Below are positions 61,568 to 64,000 of a stretch of DNA of 64,000 nucleotides, one piece after another (within the stretch, counting starts at the first letter, position 1; every line of letters starts with the position of its first letter). This DNA comes from Candidatus Zipacnadum vermilionense (GTDB taxonomy: Bacteria; Armatimonadota; Zipacnadia; Zipacnadales; Zipacnadaceae). The translations under genes were made by a program, and so were the position numbers. The stretch is from NCBI GenBank assembly GCA_029821755.1, contig JALGSV010000004.1, positions 310,001-374,000 on the forward strand, given 5' to 3'. The notes below the pieces were generated by a model. That model was given only the letters and a program-made list of their open reading frames with translations, made no database searches and had not been told where the DNA came from.

Positions 61568-62704
61568 TCACCTTGCCGACGGAGGACTAGGCAAGCGGTA
61601 GTGTTCCCAGGCGAGCGGGCTAGTGTACAGCGCCAGGCGCGACACCCGCACCGCCTCCAGCGGCTCCACCGACAAGCGCAGCCTGCTTTCCTTGCCCAGG
61701 CGTTCCGCCCAACGCCCCCGCAGCGGCACCAGGGCCTGAGACCGCTCCCGCGCGGCAGGGAATACCCCCGCCCACTCCGTGCCTCTCTCCCCGACCAGCC
61801 GCACCCGCAGCGGCCCGCCCTGGTACTCCATCCGTAGGGCCAAGGCGGCGGCACCTGCGGGGGCGGGGACAGTCAGCGGGCCGGCTCCGGCGGTTTCTCC
61901 TACCAGAGAAAGCGGCTCCTCCACCGTCCGCCCTACCCAGGCGGTGTAGAGGTCCTGGCCGACGGTGCTGAGCAAGCGATAGCCGATCCCCTCCGGCGGG
62001 GCGGCGAAGGAAAAGGACAGGGAACTGGTCACCAGATGCAGCCGCCCCTGTTCATCCCGGGCGTGTGCGTTGCGGTGCCAGTGGCCGGTGAGGGTATAGG
62101 CCAGGTAGTGGCCGTCGAAGCAGGTGAGCAGGTCGGCGGCGTTGTCTACCTGATTCGACGAGGGGAGCAGGGGGAAGTGGCACATCACCAAGAGGGGCTG
62201 CCCGGGCGGCAAGGTCGCCAACTTCCCGCGCAGCCATTGGAGCTGCTCCACGGACATGTGGCCCTCGTGCTGCAGCTTGTCGTCCCTGAAGTACACCCCG
62301 TCCACCGCCACCAGCACCCACCCACCCAGTCGTTGTGTATAGTAGTTAGGATGCCCTAGGAATCGCACAAAGCGCGCGTCATACTCCCCCGGGCCCGGCG
62401 GGCCCTCGTGGTTGCCGGGGCAGGCGTACAAGGGCACGCGCAGGTCCTGGCGGACCGCCATCCAGTGCTCGTACTGGTTGATCGAGCCGTCGTTGGTCAG
62501 GTCCCCGGGGAAGAGCACGAACTGCGGCTGCAGTTCGTTGACCTGCTCAACAGCCCAGCGGAAGTCGTCGAAGGGGTCGTTGTCGCCCTTCTGGGTATCG
62601 GAGATGACAGCATAGAACAGGGGCGGCTGGGCGGCAGCCGCGGCGAGCAGGCCGAAGAGTAGGAGAGAGACCAGAGCCGTGCGGAGCAGGGGAAGGCGGG
62701 TCAT
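61568..62704 (-). CDS. Secreted metallophosphoesterase (copy 1 of tandem pair)
   Basis: 378 residues. Signal peptide about 1-25 (LAAAAA-QP). Metal-binding blocks of the calcineurin-like family are intact: ISDTQKGDND (Asp and its partner), FPGDLTNDGS, PGNHEG, VMCHFPLLP and LTGHWHRN. A beta-rich C-terminal domain (about 265-378) follows. The family hydrolyses phosphoesters, often nucleotides or lipids; the substrate is unknown. The paralogue at 62936-64000 is colinear, and the last 30 residues of the two proteins are identical. Confidence 0.92.
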   Translation of the reverse strand: MTRLPLLRTALVSLLLFGLLAAAAAQPPLFYAVISDTQKGDNDPFDDFRWAVEQVNELQPQFVLFPGDLTNDGSINQYEHWMAVRQDLRVPLYACPGNHEGPPGPGEYDARFVRFLGHPNYYTQRLGGWVLVAVDGVYFRDDKLQHEGHMSVEQLQWLRGKLATLPPGQPLLVMCHFPLLPSSNQVDNAADLLTCFDGHYLAYTLTGHWHRNAHARDEQGRLHLVTSSLSFSFAAPPEGIGYRLLSTVGQDLYTAWVGRTVEEPLSLVGETAGAGPLTVPAPAGAAALALRMEYQGGPLRVRLVGERGTEWAGVFPAARERSQALVPLRGRWAERLGKESRLRLSVEPLEAVRVSRLALYTSPLAWEHYRLPSPPSAR

Positions 62705-62748
62705 AAGAGAGGGCCTCCTTGGGTGTCGATTGGGCGCGCTGTCGGCTG

Positions 62749-62928
62749 CTACTCCTCGCGGGCGACCTCGTGCATCAGGTCCCGGAGGGCCGGGTAGGTG
62801 GCCAGGTAATGGCTATGGAGACCGGGTTGGGTCACGTACGCGCAGCCAGTGCGGAGGTTGCGCAGGGAGGCGAGATTACCGCGGGCGTCGAGGGACAGGG
62901 AGACGAAGCTGTTGTGCAGTTGGGCCAT
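62749..62928 (-). pseudogene. Truncated duplicate of the DUF6259-type gene 5' end
   Basis: A 59-codon frame beginning MAQLHNSFVSLSLDARGN whose first 40 residues match the start of the 59530-61560 protein (MAQLRNDFVSLSLDERGN and on to TGCAYVTQPGL). After that the similarity stops and a short unrelated tail (HYLATYPALRDLMHEVARE) ends at TAG 62749-62751. It starts seven bases after the end of the second metallophosphoesterase, exactly the spacing of the intact pair, so it is the broken remains of a tandem duplication. Confidence 0.85.
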
Positions 62929-62935
62929 CGTGGGC

Positions 62936-64000
62936 TCACCTTGCCGACGGAGGACTAGGCAAGCGGTAGTGTTCCCAGGCGAGCGGGCTAGTGTACAGCG
63001 CCAGGCGCGACACCCGCACCGCCTCCAACGGCTCCACCGACAGGTGCAGCTTGCCCTCCTTCCCCAGCCGCTCGGCCCAGCGCGCGCGCAGCGGCACCAG
63101 CGCCTGCGTACTCTCCGGCGCCGCAGGGAACACCCCGGCCCAGTTCGCCCCCTTATCCCCCACTATCCGCACCCGCAGCGGCCCGCCCTGATATTCCAGC
63201 CGCACAGCCAGTGCCTTCGCGCCCGCGGGAGCCGCTACGGTCAGCGGCCCCGCCCCATCCGTCTCCCCCACCAAGGACAGCGGCTCCTCCACCGGCCGGC
63301 CGATCCAGGCGGTGTACAGGTCGTACCCTACCGTGCTGATGAGCCGGTAGCCGATCGGCGCGGCGTCGGACGAGAACGACAGCGCGCCGGTGATCAGGTG
63401 CAGACGGCCTTGCTGGTCCACGGCATGTTCGTTCTTGTGCCAGTGACCCGTTACCGTGTAGACCAGGTAGTTGGGGGTGAAGCAGTCCAGCAGCTCTGCA
63501 CCGTTCGCCAGGCTCCTCCACTGGGGCAGGACGGGGAAGTGGCAGATCACGAGGATCGGCCTGGCGGCCGGTAGCCGCGCCAGCTCTGCCCGGAGCCAGG
63601 TGAGTTGCTCCGGGCTGAGGGCGCCCTCGTGCTCGTTCTTGCCGTTGATGAAGTGGACGCCATCCAGCGCAAAGAGCTGCCAGCCACCCAGTTGCCGCCC
63701 GTAGTAGGTGGGCAGCCCCGTGTACTGCAGGAAGCGCGCGCGGAACTCAGCGCGTGCGCACCCATCGCCCTCGTGATTGCCCGGACAGGCGTACAGTGGC
63801 ACCTGCAGGTCCTGGCGCACGGCCGACCAGTGCTCGTACTGGTTGACGCTGCCGCCACTGGTCAGGTCCCCGGGAAACAGCACGAATTGCGGCTGCAGTT
63901 CGTTGACCTGCTCAACAGCCCAGCGAAAATCATCGTAGGGATCATTGTTTTGTTTCTGGGTATCGGAGATGACCGCATAGAAGAGGGGCGGCGGCTGGGC
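62936..64000 (-). CDS. Metallophosphoesterase (copy 2, 5' end outside window)
   Basis: The frame is open to the window edge on the minus strand, so the signal peptide and start are not seen. The first visible residues are AQPPPLFYAVISDTQKQNND, followed by FPGDLTSGGSVNQYEHW, PGNHEGDGCARAEF, VICHFPVLPQWRS and VTGHWHKNEHAVDQ: all metal-binding blocks are present. The gene is colinear with 61568-62704; the insertion or loss around PGNHEG differs by a few residues. Together they form a tandem duplicate. Function as for copy 1. Confidence 0.92.
   Translation of the reverse strand, partial: AQPPPLFYAVISDTQKQNNDPYDDFRWAVEQVNELQPQFVLFPGDLTSGGSVNQYEHWSAVRQDLQVPLYACPGNHEGDGCARAEFRARFLQYTGLPTYYGRQLGGWQLFALDGVHFINGKNEHEGALSPEQLTWLRAELARLPAARPILVICHFPVLPQWRSLANGAELLDCFTPNYLVYTVTGHWHKNEHAVDQQGRLHLITGALSFSSDAAPIGYRLISTVGYDLYTAWIGRPVEEPLSLVGETDGAGPLTVAAPAGAKALAVRLEYQGGPLRVRIVGDKGANWAGVFPAAPESTQALVPLRARWAERLGKEGKLHLSVEPLEAVRVSRLALYTSPLAWEHYRLPSPPSAR

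Overview
This is a 64 kb stretch of a GC-rich bacterial chromosome. It reads as the genome of a free-living, polysaccharide-degrading bacterium: most genes are carbohydrate-active or 'sugar-acid' enzymes, many with Sec or lipoprotein signal peptides. The mixture (heparinase II/III-like proteins, Gfo/Idh/MocA oxidoreductases, UroD-fold proteins, sulfatase, GH29, GH31, PQQ-type propellers), the CCA-encoding tRNA genes and the absence of SusC/SusD-type genes would fit an uncultured Armatimonadota-like or similar lineage. That placement is inference only; no rRNA or ribosomal protein gene is present to settle it. No transporter, two-component system or classical transcription regulator is visible in the window.

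Layout. 1-4.0 kb: the 3' end of a heparinase-like gene, then a Gfo/Idh/MocA oxidoreductase and a six-bladed-propeller protein. 4.1-15.5 kb (minus strand): a tight five-gene operon reading, from its promoter side, large heparinase-like protein, heparinase-like protein, neutral-ceramidase-like hydrolase, second heparinase-like protein, double pectate-lyase-fold lipoprotein. 15.7-18.2 kb (plus): GH29 alpha-L-fucosidase and a second Gfo/Idh/MocA protein. 18.3-25.6 kb (minus): SGNH esterase, thioredoxin reductase, a membrane protein, a two-subunit 2-oxoacid:ferredoxin oxidoreductase, Fe/Mn superoxide dismutase, and an OsmC-family gene with a decayed tandem copy; this is a redox and oxidative-stress block. 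25.8-26.8 kb: a dead IS transposase. 27.1-35.0 kb: two UroD-fold proteins flanking a six-hairpin glycosidase-like protein, a sulfatase and a carbohydrate-related protein of unknown function. 35.1-40.0 kb: a housekeeping island with a TPR/GreA fusion, six tRNA genes and a GYF-TM2 membrane protein. 40.1-42.6 kb (minus): two translationally coupled UroD-fold genes. 42.8-55.3 kb (plus): a DUF4139 protein followed by a dense gene string (heparinase-like, sugar isomerase/epimerase-like TIM barrel, Gfo/Idh/MocA, secreted PQQ-propeller-HEAT protein, isochorismatase-like hydrolase, GNAT protein). 55.3-64 kb: small membrane protein, GH31, secreted protein of unknown function, DUF6259-type protein and a tandem pair of metallophosphoesterases, the outer one running off the window.

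How the genes may work together (inference): secreted lyase-, sulfatase- and hydrolase-type proteins would cut acidic, sulfated or fucosylated polysaccharides; Gfo/Idh/MocA dehydrogenases and the TIM-barrel isomerase would process the released sugars; the UroD-fold proteins, which are not heme enzymes in this setting, appear as recurring partners of unknown function. Several intergenic spaces hold families of short palindromic repeats rather than genes.
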